Source of the DNA: Kineobactrum salinum
Lineage (GTDB): Bacteria; Pseudomonadota; Gammaproteobacteria; Pseudomonadales; Halieaceae
Direction: 5' to 3'
Length of the DNA: 64,000 nucleotides
Assembly (NCBI RefSeq): GCF_010669285.1
Contig: NZ_CP048711.1
Location: 2,108,001 to 2,172,000, forward strand
Positions 1 through 9,298 of this stretch are shown here, one piece after another. Each line of letters begins with the position of its first letter. Position 1 is the first letter of the stretch. The position numbers and the translations under genes were made by a program. Below the pieces are notes generated by a model, which worked only from the letters and a program-made list of their open reading frames with translations, ran no database searches and was not told where the DNA came from.

Positions 1-37
1 CTTTGGCCCGCGCCAGGCAACTGCGGCTGACGGGTGA
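1..37 (+). CDS. yggS: YggS family PLP homeostasis protein, C-terminal fragment
   Basis: Only the last eleven codons are in the window. The frame beginning at base 2 reads FGPRQATAADG and then TGA at 35-37. An F-G-x-R tail is typical of the end of YggS/YBL036C-type pyridoxal-phosphate-binding proteins, and yggS lies directly upstream of proC in Pseudomonas and many relatives. The assignment rests on this short tail plus position. The 64-base gap to proC suggests one operon. Confidence 0.6.
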   Translation, partial: FGPRQATAADG

Positions 38-100
38 TTTTGCCGCCTTCGCGCGTGTATACTGGCGCGTCCCGATTGACTGACACAACAGTGGAATACA

Positions 101-937
101 ATGTCCCTGGACACTGCCATCATTACTTTCGTCGGTGCCGGCAACATGGCATCGAGCATCATTGGCGGCCTGCTGGAAAGCGGCCACCGGCCGGCAGCGC
201 TGCGCGCTGCTGATCCGTCCCCCGAGAATCTGGCGCGGCTGCGCAAGCTGGGGGATATCGAGCTATTCGAGGATAACGCCACCGCCTGCGAGGATGCCAC
301 GGTGGTGATCCTCGCAGTCAAGCCGCAGGTGATGGCTGCCGCCATGGCCAGTGTGCGGGACCAGGTGTGCGCCAGCAATGCGCTGGTCATCTCCATCGCC
401 GCGGGTACCACCATCGCCAGCATGCAGGCCGGCCTGGGCGAACAGACCGCGATTGTTCGCTGCATGCCCAATACCCCGGCCCTGCTGGGTGCCGGGGCCA
501 CCGCGCTGCACGCCAGCGAACAGGTGGACCCGGCACAGCGGGAACTTGCGGAAACGATTCTCGCCGCGGTCGGCATTGTGGAATGGGTGCCCGCCGAGGC
601 CGACCTGGACGCGATTACTGCGCTCTCGGGCAGCGGCCCCGCCTACTTTTTCCTGTTCATGGAAGCAATGATTGAAGCGGGCTGCAGGATGGGTCTGAGC
701 CGGAACTGCGCCACCGCAATGACCCGGCAGACGGCTCTTGGCGCTGCCCGCATGGCCATGGAAAGCGATGTCGACCTGGCTGAACTGCGGCGCCGGGTCA
801 CCAGTCCGGGCGGGACCACTGAACGGGCGGTGCAGCGCTTCGAGGCCGACGGCCTGTCCGCGCTGGTGCAGGCAGCCATGGATGCCGCCCGGGAACGGGC
901 AGCGGAGATGGGCGCGGGCGGGGAGGCTGCGAACTGA
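101..937 (+). CDS. proC: pyrroline-5-carboxylate reductase
   Basis: Catalyses the last step of proline synthesis, NAD(P)H-dependent reduction of pyrroline-5-carboxylate, in the cytoplasm. The 278-residue product has the N-terminal Rossmann motif FVGAGNMASSIIGG (about residues 10-23), the CMPNTPALLGAGATAL segment in the middle, and the C-terminal dimerisation/active-site region with LSGSGPAYFF and TSPGGTT. Length is normal for the family. The ATG at 101 is the first in frame after the yggS stop. Its TGA overlaps the ATG of yggT, so the two are translationally coupled. Confidence 0.97.
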   Translation: MSLDTAIITFVGAGNMASSIIGGLLESGHRPAALRAADPSPENLARLRKLGDIELFEDNATACEDATVVILAVKPQVMAAAMASVRDQVCASNALVISIAAGTTIASMQAGLGEQTAIVRCMPNTPALLGAGATALHASEQVDPAQRELAETILAAVGIVEWVPAEADLDAITALSGSGPAYFFLFMEAMIEAGCRMGLSRNCATAMTRQTALGAARMAMESDVDLAELRRRVTSPGGTTERAVQRFEADGLSALVQAAMDAARERAAEMGAGGEAAN

Positions 938-1524
938 TGGGCGCCCTTACTGAGATTGCCAGCTATCTGGCCCAGACCGTTCTCACCCTGGCCCTGATCG
1001 CGGTGCTGCTGCGCTTTCTGCTGCAGGTCGTACGCGCGGATTTCTACAACCCCATCAGCCAGTTCCTGGTCAGGCTCACCAATCCGCTGGTACTGCCACT
1101 GCGCCGTATCGTGCCGGGACTGGGCGGCCTGGATCTGTCCTGCCTGCTGCTGGCCCTGCTGCTGCAACTGGCGGCGATCGTCCTGCTGCTGATGCTCCAT
1201 GGGGCGAGCCTGCCCAACCCGGCCCTGCTGATGGCCTGGTCGGCACTGGGAGTGGTCGGCCTGGTAGTCAACATCTACTTTTTCGCGCTGCTGGCCATGA
1301 TCATCATCAGCTGGGTAGCCCCCGCCAGCCGCCATCCGGCCCTGCTGCTGCTGTTTCAGCTGACCGAGCCGGTGATGGCGCCATTCCGACGCATGCTGCC
1401 CAATATGGGCGGACTGGATTTCTCCCCGATCCTGGTTTTCATCCTGATCAACATTATCCAAATTGCACTGCGCCACATGGCAGCGGGCATGGCCCTGCAC
1501 CCGGCTCTGGTCATCGGGATCTGA
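937..1524 (+). CDS. yggT: YggT family integral membrane protein
   Basis: A 195-residue, strongly hydrophobic inner-membrane protein made of two tandem YGGT repeats. Each repeat carries the family signature: [15 protein letters not shown] in the first half and [15 protein letters not shown] in the second, each followed by a hydrophobic helix. The family has been linked to osmotic or ion homeostasis and envelope function, but its biochemical role is not settled. It overlaps proC by one base, in the conserved yggS-proC-yggT order. Confidence 0.93.
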   Translation: MGALTEIASYLAQTVLTLALIAVLLRFLLQVVRADFYNPISQFLVRLTNPLVLPLRRIVPGLGGLDLSCLLLALLLQLAAIVLLLMLHGASLPNPALLMAWSALGVVGLVVNIYFFALLAMIIISWVAPASRHPALLLLFQLTEPVMAPFRRMLPNMGGLDFSPILVFILINIIQIALRHMAAGMALHPALVIGI

Positions 1525-1535
1525 TTGCCGGAACA

Positions 1536-2681
1536 ATGACTTCATCCAGTGTCGGCATCGTCACGCCCCGGCGGGCGCAGTTCAGCGAAGCCCTGAGGCT
1601 GGCCTGTGGCCGGGTGCTGCAGAACTATGAACTGGTCTACGAAACCTACGGCAGTCTCAATGCCGAGCGCTCCAACGCAATTCTCATCTGTCATGCCCTG
1701 AGTGGGCATCATCACGCTGCCGGCTATCACAGTCCGGAGGACCGCAAGCCGGGCTGGTGGGATGAATGCATCGGTCCGGGCAAACCAGTGGATACCAACC
1801 ATTTCTTCGTGGTCAGCCTCAACAACCTGGGCGGCTGTCACGGCTCCACCGGACCCACCAGCATCAACCCGGAGACCGGCCAGGTCTGGGGGCCGGACTT
1901 CCCGGCGCTGCGGGTAAGGGACTGGGTCCACAGCCAGGCACGGCTGGCAGACTATCTGGGAATAGAGTGCTGGGCCGCGGTGATCGGTGGCAGCCTTGGG
2001 GGCATGCAGGCAATGCGCTGGGCCCTGCTGTATCCGGACCGGTTGCGCCACTGCGTGGTGATCGCCTCGGCGCTGAAACTGAGTGCCCAGAATATTGCCT
2101 TCAACGAGATCGCCCGCCAGGCCATACAGGCTGATCCCGGCTTCGCCGGCGGCCACTACCTGCGCGAGGAGACGCTGCCCGCCCAGGGTCTGGCACTGGC
2201 GCGCATGGTCGGCCATATCACCTATCTGTCGGACGATGCGATGGCCAACAAGTTCGGCCGCGACCTGCGTTCGGGCAGCCTGGAACTGGGCGGGGAGCAG
2301 GGTGCCGAGTTCCAGGTGCAGAGCTATCTGCGCTACCAGGGCAGCCAGTTTTCCGGCAGCTTCGATGCCAATACCTATATCCTGATGACCCGGGCACTGG
2401 ATTACTTTGATCTGGCCCGCGAATACGGCGATGACCCGGTGGCCGCCTTCAGCGGCGCCCGCTGCAGCTTCCTGGTACTGTCCTTTTCCACCGACTGGCG
2501 CTTTTCGCCGCGGCGCTCCCGTGAGATCGTCGACGCGCTGATCGCGACGGACCGGCCGGTCACCTATGCCGAAATACAGGCCGACGGGGGCCACGACGCC
2601 TTCCTGATGCCGATACCGCGCTACCTGCAGTTGCTTGCCGCCTATCTGCAGCGGGTAAGGAGCGAGTCAGATGCGGCTTGA
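1536..2681 (+). CDS. metX: homoserine O-acyltransferase (MetX)
   Basis: Alpha/beta-hydrolase-fold acyltransferase that activates homoserine for methionine synthesis. The 381-residue protein has the nucleophile elbow GGSLGGMQ with Ser153, the [12 protein letters not shown] segment near residue 100, and the C-terminal Asp and His regions ([17 protein letters not shown]). It overlaps metW by 11 bases. MetX enzymes paired with MetW in gammaproteobacteria have often been found to be succinyl-CoA specific, so a homoserine O-succinyltransferase activity is plausible, but the acyl donor cannot be read with certainty here. No upstream riboswitch is seen in the 11-base gap after yggT. Confidence 0.95.
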   Translation: MTSSSVGIVTPRRAQFSEALRLACGRVLQNYELVYETYGSLNAERSNAILICHALSGHHHAAGYHSPEDRKPGWWDECIGPGKPVDTNHFFVVSLNNLGGCHGSTGPTSINPETGQVWGPDFPALRVRDWVHSQARLADYLGIECWAAVIGGSLGGMQAMRWALLYPDRLRHCVVIASALKLSAQNIAFNEIARQAIQADPGFAGGHYLREETLPAQGLALARMVGHITYLSDDAMANKFGRDLRSGSLELGGEQGAEFQVQSYLRYQGSQFSGSFDANTYILMTRALDYFDLAREYGDDPVAAFSGARCSFLVLSFSTDWRFSPRRSREIVDALIATDRPVTYAEIQADGGHDAFLMPIPRYLQLLAAYLQRVRSESDAA

Positions 2682-3261
2682 CCTGACCCATATCCAGCGT
2701 TGGATAGACCCGGGCTCCCGGGTGCTGGACCTGGGCTGTGGCGATGGTGAATTCCTGCAACGACTGCAACAGGAGCGGGACGTGCGCGGCCTGGGGCTGG
2801 AAATAGACCCGGACAACATTACCGCAGCGGTGGCCCGCGGCCTCAACGTCGTCGAACAGAATATGGACCGGGGATTGCCGAACTTTCCCGACCAGAGCTT
2901 CGACACCGTGGTGATGGCCCACGCGCTGCAGGCGGTGCACTTTCCGGACAAGGTGCTGGAAGAGATGCTGCGTATCGGGCGCCAGGGCATTGTCACCTTC
3001 CCCAACTTCGGTCACTGGAGCTGCCGGCTGTACCTGGGCTCCCGCGGCCGCATGCCGGTATCCCGCTTCATGCCCTATAGCTGGTACGATACACCCAATA
3101 TCCATTTTTGCACGGTACGGGACTTCGAGGCGCTCTGCGAAGAGCGCGGGATCCGTATCCTGGCCCGGGACATGGTGGGCAACACCGAGCGCAAGCCGCT
3201 GCTGGCGAGCGCCTGGCCCAATCTGTTCGCGATCACCGCCATCTACCTGATAAGCCGCTGA
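2671..3261 (+). CDS. metW: methionine biosynthesis protein MetW
   Basis: A 196-residue class I SAM-methyltransferase-like protein with the nucleotide-binding motif [12 protein letters not shown] near its N terminus and the MetW-typical FPNFGHW and [11 protein letters not shown] segments. MetW is required with MetX for methionine synthesis in several proteobacteria, apparently as a partner of MetX. The ATG at 2671 lies inside the last codons of metX, so the pair is translationally coupled. Confidence 0.94.
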   Translation: MRLDLTHIQRWIDPGSRVLDLGCGDGEFLQRLQQERDVRGLGLEIDPDNITAAVARGLNVVEQNMDRGLPNFPDQSFDTVVMAHALQAVHFPDKVLEEMLRIGRQGIVTFPNFGHWSCRLYLGSRGRMPVSRFMPYSWYDTPNIHFCTVRDFEALCEERGIRILARDMVGNTERKPLLASAWPNLFAITAIYLISR

Positions 3262-3262
3262 T

Positions 3263-3703
3263 ATGAAACCATTTCGTCTCCACCTGCTCGCCCTGGCCCT
3301 GTCCGCGCTGGCAGCCGCCACCGCCCATGGGCAGCAGTCCGAGCGTTTCGGACCCTATGAGCTGCACTACAGTGTGGTCAACACCACCTTCCTGCAGCCA
3401 GAGGTCGCAGCCGGTTACGGGATTACCCGGGGCAAGAAACGGGCGATTCTCAATCTGGCCGTGCGGGAGTTGACCGACGAGGGCAGCGAACCCCGCAGCA
3501 TGCAATTGCAGGGACGCACCCGCGACCTGATCCATGCCCAGGACCTGGAATTCCAGGAAGTGCGGGAGGGCGCCGCCATCTACTACATCGCCGAGTTCAG
3601 TTTCATCAACGAAGAGTGGCGTTTTTTTGAGGTGGATTTCCGGCCTCAGGGCAGCAGTGAGAGCTACCGCTTCGAGTACAAGCACCAGCTGTATATCAAC
3701 TGA
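3263..3703 (+). CDS. DUF4426 family secreted protein
   Basis: A 146-residue protein with a Sec signal peptide ([19 protein letters not shown], probable cleavage after TAHG). The mature part reads as a compact beta-rich domain with [13 protein letters not shown] and the [16 protein letters not shown] segment typical of the DUF4426 family. The protein is probably periplasmic. It lies one base after metW and ends inside the rdgB start (TGATG), as in other gammaproteobacteria, so it is co-transcribed with metXW. Function is unknown. Confidence 0.85.
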   Translation: MKPFRLHLLALALSALAAATAHGQQSERFGPYELHYSVVNTTFLQPEVAAGYGITRGKKRAILNLAVRELTDEGSEPRSMQLQGRTRDLIHAQDLEFQEVREGAAIYYIAEFSFINEEWRFFEVDFRPQGSSESYRFEYKHQLYIN

Positions 3704-4302
3704 TGGCCGCCCCCCTGCAAACCGTCGTACTCGCCAGCGGCAATCCCGGCAAACTGGCGGAACTGGCGGGTATTCTGGAGCCGCTGGGCCTGTCGCTGCG
3801 GCCGCAGTCTGACTACGGTGTACCCGAGGTAGAGGAAACCGGCCTGAGCTTTGTCGAGAATGCAATCCTGAAGGCGCGGGCCGCCGCCCGGCACAGCGGC
3901 CTGCCGGCGATCGCCGACGATTCCGGGCTGGAAGTGGACTATCTGCGGGGTGCCCCGGGCATTCATTCCGCCCGCTACTCCGGCGGCGGCGACAGTGCCA
4001 ACAACGACAAGCTGCTGGCGGCGCTGGAGGGCGTGCCGGCCCCACAGCGCAGCGCCCGCTATCAGTGCCTGCTGGTCTACCTGCGTCACGAACTGGACCC
4101 CACTCCGCTGATCTGCCAGGGCAGCTGGGAGGGCCGCATCCTGAGCAGCCCCCGCGGCAGCGGCGGCTTCGGCTATGACCCGCTGTTTGAAGTCCCTGAG
4201 CTGGGTTGCAGCGCCGCCGAGCTGGACCCGGCCAGGAAAAACCGGATAAGCCACCGGGCGCTGGCCTGTGCCCGGCTGGCGGAAGCCCTGCGGCGGCGCT
4301 GA
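3703..4302 (+). CDS. rdgB: XTP/dITP pyrophosphatase (RdgB/HAM1)
   Basis: Removes non-canonical purine triphosphates (ITP, dITP, XTP) from the nucleotide pool by hydrolysis to the monophosphate. The 199-residue protein shows all HAM1 landmarks: [13 protein letters not shown] at the N terminus, [23 protein letters not shown] in the middle, and GFGYDPLF plus [10 protein letters not shown] near the C terminus. The start overlaps the DUF4426 stop, and its own stop overlaps the ATG of hemW, which is the usual order in this group. Confidence 0.96.
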   Translation: MAAPLQTVVLASGNPGKLAELAGILEPLGLSLRPQSDYGVPEVEETGLSFVENAILKARAAARHSGLPAIADDSGLEVDYLRGAPGIHSARYSGGGDSANNDKLLAALEGVPAPQRSARYQCLLVYLRHELDPTPLICQGSWEGRILSSPRGSGGFGYDPLFEVPELGCSAAELDPARKNRISHRALACARLAEALRRR

Positions 4303-5468
4303 TGCCACTGCCGCAACTGCCGCCGCTGGGCCTGTACATTCATCTGCCCTGGTGCGAGCGCAAGTGCCCGTATTGCGATTTCAACTCACACGAAGCCGGC
4401 CTCATTCCAGAGCTGGCCTACGTGGACTGCCTGCTGGCCGACCTGGAGGCCGATCTGGAGCTCGCCCAGGGACGCGAGATCAGCACACTGTTCATTGGCG
4501 GCGGCACCCCCAGCCTGTTCAGTGCAGCGGCCATCGCCCGGCTGCTGCAGGGTGTGGCCACCCGCCTGCCACTGGCCGCGGATCTCGAGGCCACCATGGA
4601 GGCCAATCCCGGCAGCGCCGAGGCAGAGAAGTTTGCCGGTTTTCGCGCCGCCGGCATCAACCGTTTGTCACTGGGGATACAGTCATTCCAGGATATCCAG
4701 CTGCAGGCCCTGGGACGGGTGCACAACAGCGACCAGGCCCACGCCGCCATCGCCGCGGCCCGCAGCGCCGGCTTTGATCGCCTGAACCTGGACCTGATGC
4801 ACGGCCTGCCCGGCCAGGATGCAAAGCTGGCACTGCGGGATCTGGCAACGGCCACCGGCTACCAGACCGGCCACCTGTCCTGGTACCAGCTGACTATCGA
4901 AGCCAACACCGTATTTCACAAATATCCGCCGCTACTGCCGGTGGAGGATGCGCTGGCGGATATCCAGGATGCGGGTGAAACCTTGCTGCGGGGCGCTGGC
5001 TTCAGCCAGTACGAGGTCTCGGCCTGGGCCGGCCGGGGCCAGCAATGCCGCCACAACCTGAACTACTGGCAGTTTGGCGACTATCTGGGCATCGGTGCCG
5101 GCGCCCACGGCAAGATCAGTTTTGCCGATGGCCGGATCATGCGCTGTGCCAAGCGGCGCCAACCGGAGGCTTACATGAACGCGGCTGCGGGCCAGCACCG
5201 GGCGCAGCAGCAGTGGCTGGATGCGGCCGAACTGCCGGGCGAATTCGTTCTCAACGCGCTGCGCCTGGAGACGGGTTTTACCCTGCAACAGTTCAGCGAG
5301 CGCACCGGCTTGCCCGCAGCGGCTTTGCAGCCGGCACTGGATTCACTGCTGCAGCGGGAGCTGTTGCAGTGCGACGACGACAGCCGTATCTGCGCCAGTC
5401 CGTTGGGGTGGCGTTTTCTGGATTCGGTGATTATGGAGTTTCTGCCGGGGCAGACGGTATCGGGGTGA
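4302..5468 (+). CDS. hemW: radical SAM heme chaperone HemW
   Basis: HemW binds heme and a 4Fe-4S cluster and delivers heme to target proteins. It was formerly annotated as an oxygen-independent coproporphyrinogen oxidase, but it lacks the residues needed for that reaction. The frame is open upstream of 4302. I chose the ATG at 4302 because it overlaps the rdgB stop and begins the conserved N terminus LYIHLPWCERKCPYCDFNSH, which holds the C-x3-C-x2-C cluster. Other landmarks are FIGGGTPSLF, LSLGIQSFQD and LMHGLPGQ. The product is 388 residues. Confidence 0.94.
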   Translation: MPLPQLPPLGLYIHLPWCERKCPYCDFNSHEAGLIPELAYVDCLLADLEADLELAQGREISTLFIGGGTPSLFSAAAIARLLQGVATRLPLAADLEATMEANPGSAEAEKFAGFRAAGINRLSLGIQSFQDIQLQALGRVHNSDQAHAAIAAARSAGFDRLNLDLMHGLPGQDAKLALRDLATATGYQTGHLSWYQLTIEANTVFHKYPPLLPVEDALADIQDAGETLLRGAGFSQYEVSAWAGRGQQCRHNLNYWQFGDYLGIGAGAHGKISFADGRIMRCAKRRQPEAYMNAAAGQHRAQQQWLDAAELPGEFVLNALRLETGFTLQQFSERTGLPAAALQPALDSLLQRELLQCDDDSRICASPLGWRFLDSVIMEFLPGQTVSG

Positions 5469-5516
5469 ACACAAGCTCACTGGGAGCGTGCCTGCGGCGC
5501 AGAAGCTGGGAGTCTA

Positions 5517-6227
5517 TCAGGCCCCCGACTGCCGGCCTGGCGGCTCGTGCCGGAAAACCAGATCCCATACCCCGTGACCCAGGCGCTCGCCGCGCAACTC
5601 AAACTTTGTCAACGGCCGCTGCTCCGGGCGCGGCGCATAATTGCCGGCGCCCGCGGTATTGACCAGCTGTGGCGTGGCGGACAACACCTCCAGCATTTGC
5701 CGGGCGTAATCCTCCCAATCGGTTGCAAGATGCAGGATACCGCCCGGCTTCAGGTGGTGGCGAAGCCGGTCCGTGAACGCGGGCTGGATCAGGCGCCGCT
5801 TGTGGTGGCGCGCCTTGTGCCAGGGATCGGGAAAGAAGATCTGGATGGTGTCCAGCGAGGCTTCGGGTATGCAGTCGCGTAGTACTTCCACCGCATCGTG
5901 GCAGTACACCCGGATATTGTCGATCCCGGCCTCGGCCATGGAGTGCAATAACTTGCCGACACCGGGCCGGTGGACCTCGATGCCGATAAAGTCCCGCTCC
6001 GGCGCCGCCGCGGCCATCGCCACCAGGGATTGCCCCATGCCAAAGCCGATCTCCAGTACGCGCGGTGCCTCGCGGCCGAACACGGCGGCAAAATTCGGCA
6101 TACCATCGCTGTGGAGCAGGCCCCAGCGCTGCCAGTTTTCATCAAAGCCGCGCTGCTGGGCGGGGGTCATGCGGCCGGCGCGCAGCACGTAGCTGCGGAT
6201 GGGTCGTCTGGCACCGCCGTCAGTCAT
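5517..6227 (-). CDS. trmB: tRNA (guanine-N7-)-methyltransferase TrmB
   Basis: Methylates G46 in the variable loop of tRNA with SAM. The 236-residue protein has the SAM-binding stretch [31 protein letters not shown], and the catalytic-region motif [16 protein letters not shown], all diagnostic of TrmB. It is convergent with hemW (48-base gap, no clear terminator). The DUF423 gene lies three bases upstream on the same strand. Confidence 0.96.
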   Translation of the reverse strand: MTDGGARRPIRSYVLRAGRMTPAQQRGFDENWQRWGLLHSDGMPNFAAVFGREAPRVLEIGFGMGQSLVAMAAAAPERDFIGIEVHRPGVGKLLHSMAEAGIDNIRVYCHDAVEVLRDCIPEASLDTIQIFFPDPWHKARHHKRRLIQPAFTDRLRHHLKPGGILHLATDWEDYARQMLEVLSATPQLVNTAGAGNYAPRPEQRPLTKFELRGERLGHGVWDLVFRHEPPGRQSGA

Positions 6228-6230
6228 GGC

Positions 6231-6608
6231 TCAGGGCAACAATTTCCAGCTGGCCGCGGCCAGACAGGCCCAGCCCGCGATAAAGGCCAGGCCGCCCAGC
6301 GGAGTAATGGCGCCCAGCCAGCGAATGCCGGTGAAGCTGAGCAGATACAGGCTGCCGCAAAACACCAGCAGGCCCAGCAGGAACAGCGAGCCGCTGCTGC
6401 GCAGCAAGGTGGTGCCGGGGAAACCCAGAGCCAACACACCCACTGCCAGCAGGGCCAGGGTATGGTAGAAATGGTACTGGACGGCGGTTTCAAATACGCC
6501 CATCGCCTGGGCATCCAGCCGCTCGCGCAGCGCGTGGGCACCGAAGGCTCCCAGACTGACGGCAAGGACACCACTGAGTGCCGCGCTTACAAGAAAGAAT
6601 TGTCCCAT
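6231..6608 (-). CDS. DUF423 (YgdD/TMEM256-like) membrane protein
   Basis: A small inner-membrane protein of about 125 residues with four hydrophobic helices and the family signature LGAFGAHALRERLD followed by FETAVQYHFYHTLALL. The frame is open further upstream, but the ATG at 6608 (MGQFFLVSAALSG) begins the conserved first helix and is preferred over an ATG 13 codons earlier. It lies between rpoH and trmB on the same strand. Function is unknown. Confidence 0.88.
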   Translation of the reverse strand: MGQFFLVSAALSGVLAVSLGAFGAHALRERLDAQAMGVFETAVQYHFYHTLALLAVGVLALGFPGTTLLRSSGSLFLLGLLVFCGSLYLLSFTGIRWLGAITPLGGLAFIAGWACLAAASWKLLP

Positions 6609-6662
6609 CAGGTGAATCCGGCAGGGTTGGGGCGCGGCCAGAGCCACACCCGGGGTCTGAAA

Positions 6663-7517
6663 TCAGGCGGCAATTGCGCTGCGCAGTTTTTTCATCGCGT
6701 TCTGTTCCAACTGACGGATGCGCTCGGCTGATACCTGATATTCCGCTGCCAGCTCATGCAGGGTGGCTTTTTCCTCGGCCAGCCAGCGCCGGGCGAGAAT
6801 ATCACGGCTGCGGTCATCGAGGCCTCCCAGGGCCAGGTACAACTGTTCTTCACTGTTTTCCTGCCAGTCGTCGGATTCCACTGACAATGCGGGATCACTG
6901 CGCAGGTCTTGCAGGTAATACTGCGGCGACTGCCAGCTGTCGTCCTCGTCCTGGTCCGGCGCCGGATCAAAGGCCACATCGCGGCTGCTGAGACGGCCCT
7001 CCATGCGCTGCACCTCGGCGATATCCACACCCAGGTCGCTGGCGACCGCCTGGACCTCTTCCGGGCTCAACCAGGCCAGACTCTTCTTGACGCTGCGGAG
7101 GTTGAAAAACAACTTGCGCTGGGCCTTGGTGGTGGCAACCTTGACGATACGCCAGTTGCGGAGGATGAACTCATGCATCTCCGCCTTGATCCAGTGCACT
7201 GCGAAAGACACCAGGCGCACGCCCTTCTCTGGATTGAAGCGCTTGACCGCTTTCATCAGTCCGACGTTGCCTTCCTGGATCAGGTCGGCCTCGGACAGAC
7301 CGTAACCAGAGTAGCTGCGCGCGATATGCACCACGAAGCGAAGATGTGACATCACCAGGGCACGGGCGGCTTCCACATTGTCGTTGTAGTAGAGGTCCTC
7401 GGCCAGCTCCCGCTCCCGCTCCGGCGTCAGCAGTGGGATACTGCTGATGGCCTGTACATAGGCTGCGAGATTGGCACCAGGGACCATTTGGTCAATGGGC
7501 TGCAGGGTCTTGCTCAT
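6663..7517 (-). CDS. rpoH: RNA polymerase heat-shock sigma factor RpoH (sigma-32)
   Basis: At 284 residues it is the same size as Escherichia coli sigma-32. Region 2 is unmistakable: DLIQEGNVGLMKAVKRFNPE and VRLVSFAVHWIKAEMHEFIL, followed by the RpoH box region QRKLFFNLR. Region 4 carries DDRSRDILARRW and the DNA-recognition helix YQVSAERIRQLEQNAM. It lies downstream of ftsX in the usual ftsY-ftsE-ftsX-rpoH order. The upstream gap holds a CIRCE-type operator and a possible promoter with a very short leader, suggesting transcriptional control by HrcA rather than the long mRNA thermometer known from E. coli. Confidence 0.97.
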   Translation of the reverse strand: MSKTLQPIDQMVPGANLAAYVQAISSIPLLTPERERELAEDLYYNDNVEAARALVMSHLRFVVHIARSYSGYGLSEADLIQEGNVGLMKAVKRFNPEKGVRLVSFAVHWIKAEMHEFILRNWRIVKVATTKAQRKLFFNLRSVKKSLAWLSPEEVQAVASDLGVDIAEVQRMEGRLSSRDVAFDPAPDQDEDDSWQSPQYYLQDLRSDPALSVESDDWQENSEEQLYLALGGLDDRSRDILARRWLAEEKATLHELAAEYQVSAERIRQLEQNAMKKLRSAIAA

Positions 7518-7544
7518 GCGGATTTCTCCAGATTCGATGGACCA

Positions 7545-7574
7545 AGTCTAGCACTCATTTTGTTAGAGTGCTAA
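7545..7574 (-). promoter_or_regulatory. CIRCE operator overlapping the rpoH promoter
   Basis: Bases 7549-7574 read TAGCACTC, nine bases, GAGTGCTAA. This matches the CIRCE consensus TTAGCACTC-N9-GAGTGCTAA except for the first base (C at 7548). On the minus strand TTAGCA (7574 downward) and TAGACT (7550-7545) are 18 bases apart and could be the -35 and -10 boxes, with the operator between them. CIRCE is the binding site of the heat-shock repressor HrcA. The element is read directly; repression of rpoH is inferred. Confidence 0.8.
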
Positions 7575-7649
7575 TCTCGGAAAAGTTTCGTCGCCCCCTG
7601 CGCACCCCATTTTATTTATTAATAACAAAAGCTTGGCCGCGGTGTTGCG

Positions 7650-8639
7650 CTATCGCGGAGCGATGCTGCCGAGGTGCCGGGATACCGCCAGCCAGGCACC
7701 GGCCAGTCCCAGCAGACCACCCAGTAGCACCAGGTTGAGGCTGCCCATGACGCCCAGTCCGCCGAGACGGAAATTGCTCTGGTAGAGCTGCGCCAGCTCC
7801 CGTACCGGCTGATCCAGGAACCACAGCGCCACCGCCACCAGCAGCGCGGCACAGACTCCGCCGCCCACGCCGTACCACAGACCGGTATAAAGGAAGGGCC
7901 GGCGCACAAAGGCATTGCTGCCACCCACCAGCTTGACGATCACGATCTCCTCCCGACGGCTCTCGATTGCGAGCCGGATGGTATTGCCCAGTATCAGCAC
8001 CACACCGGCCACCAGCACCACCGCCAGCGCCAGTACCAACCGCCGGCTCAGCTCCATCGCGGAATTCAGGCGCTGCAACCAGGCCATGTCCAACACCGCT
8101 TCCGCCACCCGTTCGTCAGCGGCCAGCTGCCGATGCACAGCCTCCACCGCGATGCCGTCCGCCAGCGGCGTGACCAGCAGGACGTCCGGCAGCGGATTGC
8201 GTTCCAGACTGTCCAGTACGTCGGCGAAGCCCGACAGATCGCTGAATTCTTGCAGCGCCGCCTCCCGCGGCAGGTAGACCACCGCCTCGATATCCGCCCT
8301 TGCCGCCAGCTCGGTCCGCAGCGCCTCGCCTTCCGCGGGGTCGAGTGTATCCTTCAGGAACAGGGAGATCTGGGCCGGGCTTTCCCAGCTGTCGCTGACA
8401 GCGCGGGCATTGTCCAGTCCCACATCCAGTGCCGCGGGCAGGGCCATCGCAATGCCGATAACCAGCCAGGTCATCATGCTGGCCACGGGATTGTCCAGGA
8501 TCCGGCCCAGACTGTCGGCAGCGGACTGCCGGTGATGCGCCAGCCAGGCTCGATAACGCTGCCGCAGACTGGTGCGGCTGGCGCTGGCTCCCTCGCGCCG
8601 CGGAGCGGCCGTACCCGGCCGGGAGCGCTGCACTGTCAC
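7650..8639 (-). CDS. ftsX: cell division protein FtsX
   Basis: Membrane component of the FtsEX complex, which couples ATP use in the cytoplasm to activation of periplasmic cell-wall hydrolases at the septum. The 329-residue protein has a basic N-terminal tail, one transmembrane helix near residues 50-72, a periplasmic domain, and three C-terminal helices, with the conserved IRLAIESRREEIVIVKLVGG segment. The GTG start overlaps the ftsE stop (GTGA). Confidence 0.95.
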   Translation of the reverse strand: MTVQRSRPGTAAPRREGASASRTSLRQRYRAWLAHHRQSAADSLGRILDNPVASMMTWLVIGIAMALPAALDVGLDNARAVSDSWESPAQISLFLKDTLDPAEGEALRTELAARADIEAVVYLPREAALQEFSDLSGFADVLDSLERNPLPDVLLVTPLADGIAVEAVHRQLAADERVAEAVLDMAWLQRLNSAMELSRRLVLALAVVLVAGVVLILGNTIRLAIESRREEIVIVKLVGGSNAFVRRPFLYTGLWYGVGGGVCAALLVAVALWFLDQPVRELAQLYQSNFRLGGLGVMGSLNLVLLGGLLGLAGAWLAVSRHLGSIAPR

Positions 8640-9298
8640 GGGTAGCCTCCTACCAGACGCCCTTCCCGCAGGGTCAGTATGCGATGGCGCAGCCGGGAGA
8701 TCAGTGCCAGATCGTGGCTGGCAATCAGCACTGTGACACCCACCTGATTGAAAGCTTCGAACAATTGCATGATTTCAGCCGACAGTGCCGGGTCCAGATT
8801 ACCGGTAGGCTCGTCCGCCAGCAGGATCTTCGGCCTCGCCACCACCGCCCGGGCGATGCCGACCCGCTGCTGTTCGCCACCGGACAGGGTAACCGGCAGG
8901 GCGCGCTCGCGGGGCAACAGGCCAACCTTGTCCAGCGCCGCCCGCACCCGGCGTCCGATATCGCGCTGGTCGTAGCCGGCGATCACCAACGGCAGCGCGA
9001 CGTTGTCGAATACTGTGCGGTCCAGCAACAACTGGTGATTCTGGAACACCACCCCGATATTGCGGCGGTGGCGGGGAATGCCCCGGGCCTTCACCGCAGC
9101 GAGATTCTGGCCGTCGATGATCACCTGGCCGCGAGTGGGCCGCTCCATCAGCATGATCAGCCGCAGCAGCGTGCTCTTGCCCGCCCCTGAGTGGCCGGTC
9201 AGAAATACCAGTTCATCCTGACGGATTTCAACACTGATCTCACTCAGGGCGTCATGCCCCTCCGCATAGCGTTTGCCCACACGGTCAAAGGTGATCAT
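8636..9298 (-). CDS. ftsE: cell division ATP-binding protein FtsE
   Basis: ABC-type ATPase partner of FtsX. The 220-residue sequence shows Walker A ([13 protein letters not shown]), the signature [14 protein letters not shown], Walker B ([13 protein letters not shown]) and the switch His in IASHDLALI. Its start overlaps the ftsY stop and its stop overlaps the ftsX start, so the three genes form a tightly coupled operon. Confidence 0.97.
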   Translation of the reverse strand: MITFDRVGKRYAEGHDALSEISVEIRQDELVFLTGHSGAGKSTLLRLIMLMERPTRGQVIIDGQNLAAVKARGIPRHRRNIGVVFQNHQLLLDRTVFDNVALPLVIAGYDQRDIGRRVRAALDKVGLLPRERALPVTLSGGEQQRVGIARAVVARPKILLADEPTGNLDPALSAEIMQLFEAFNQVGVTVLIASHDLALISRLRHRILTLREGRLVGGYP

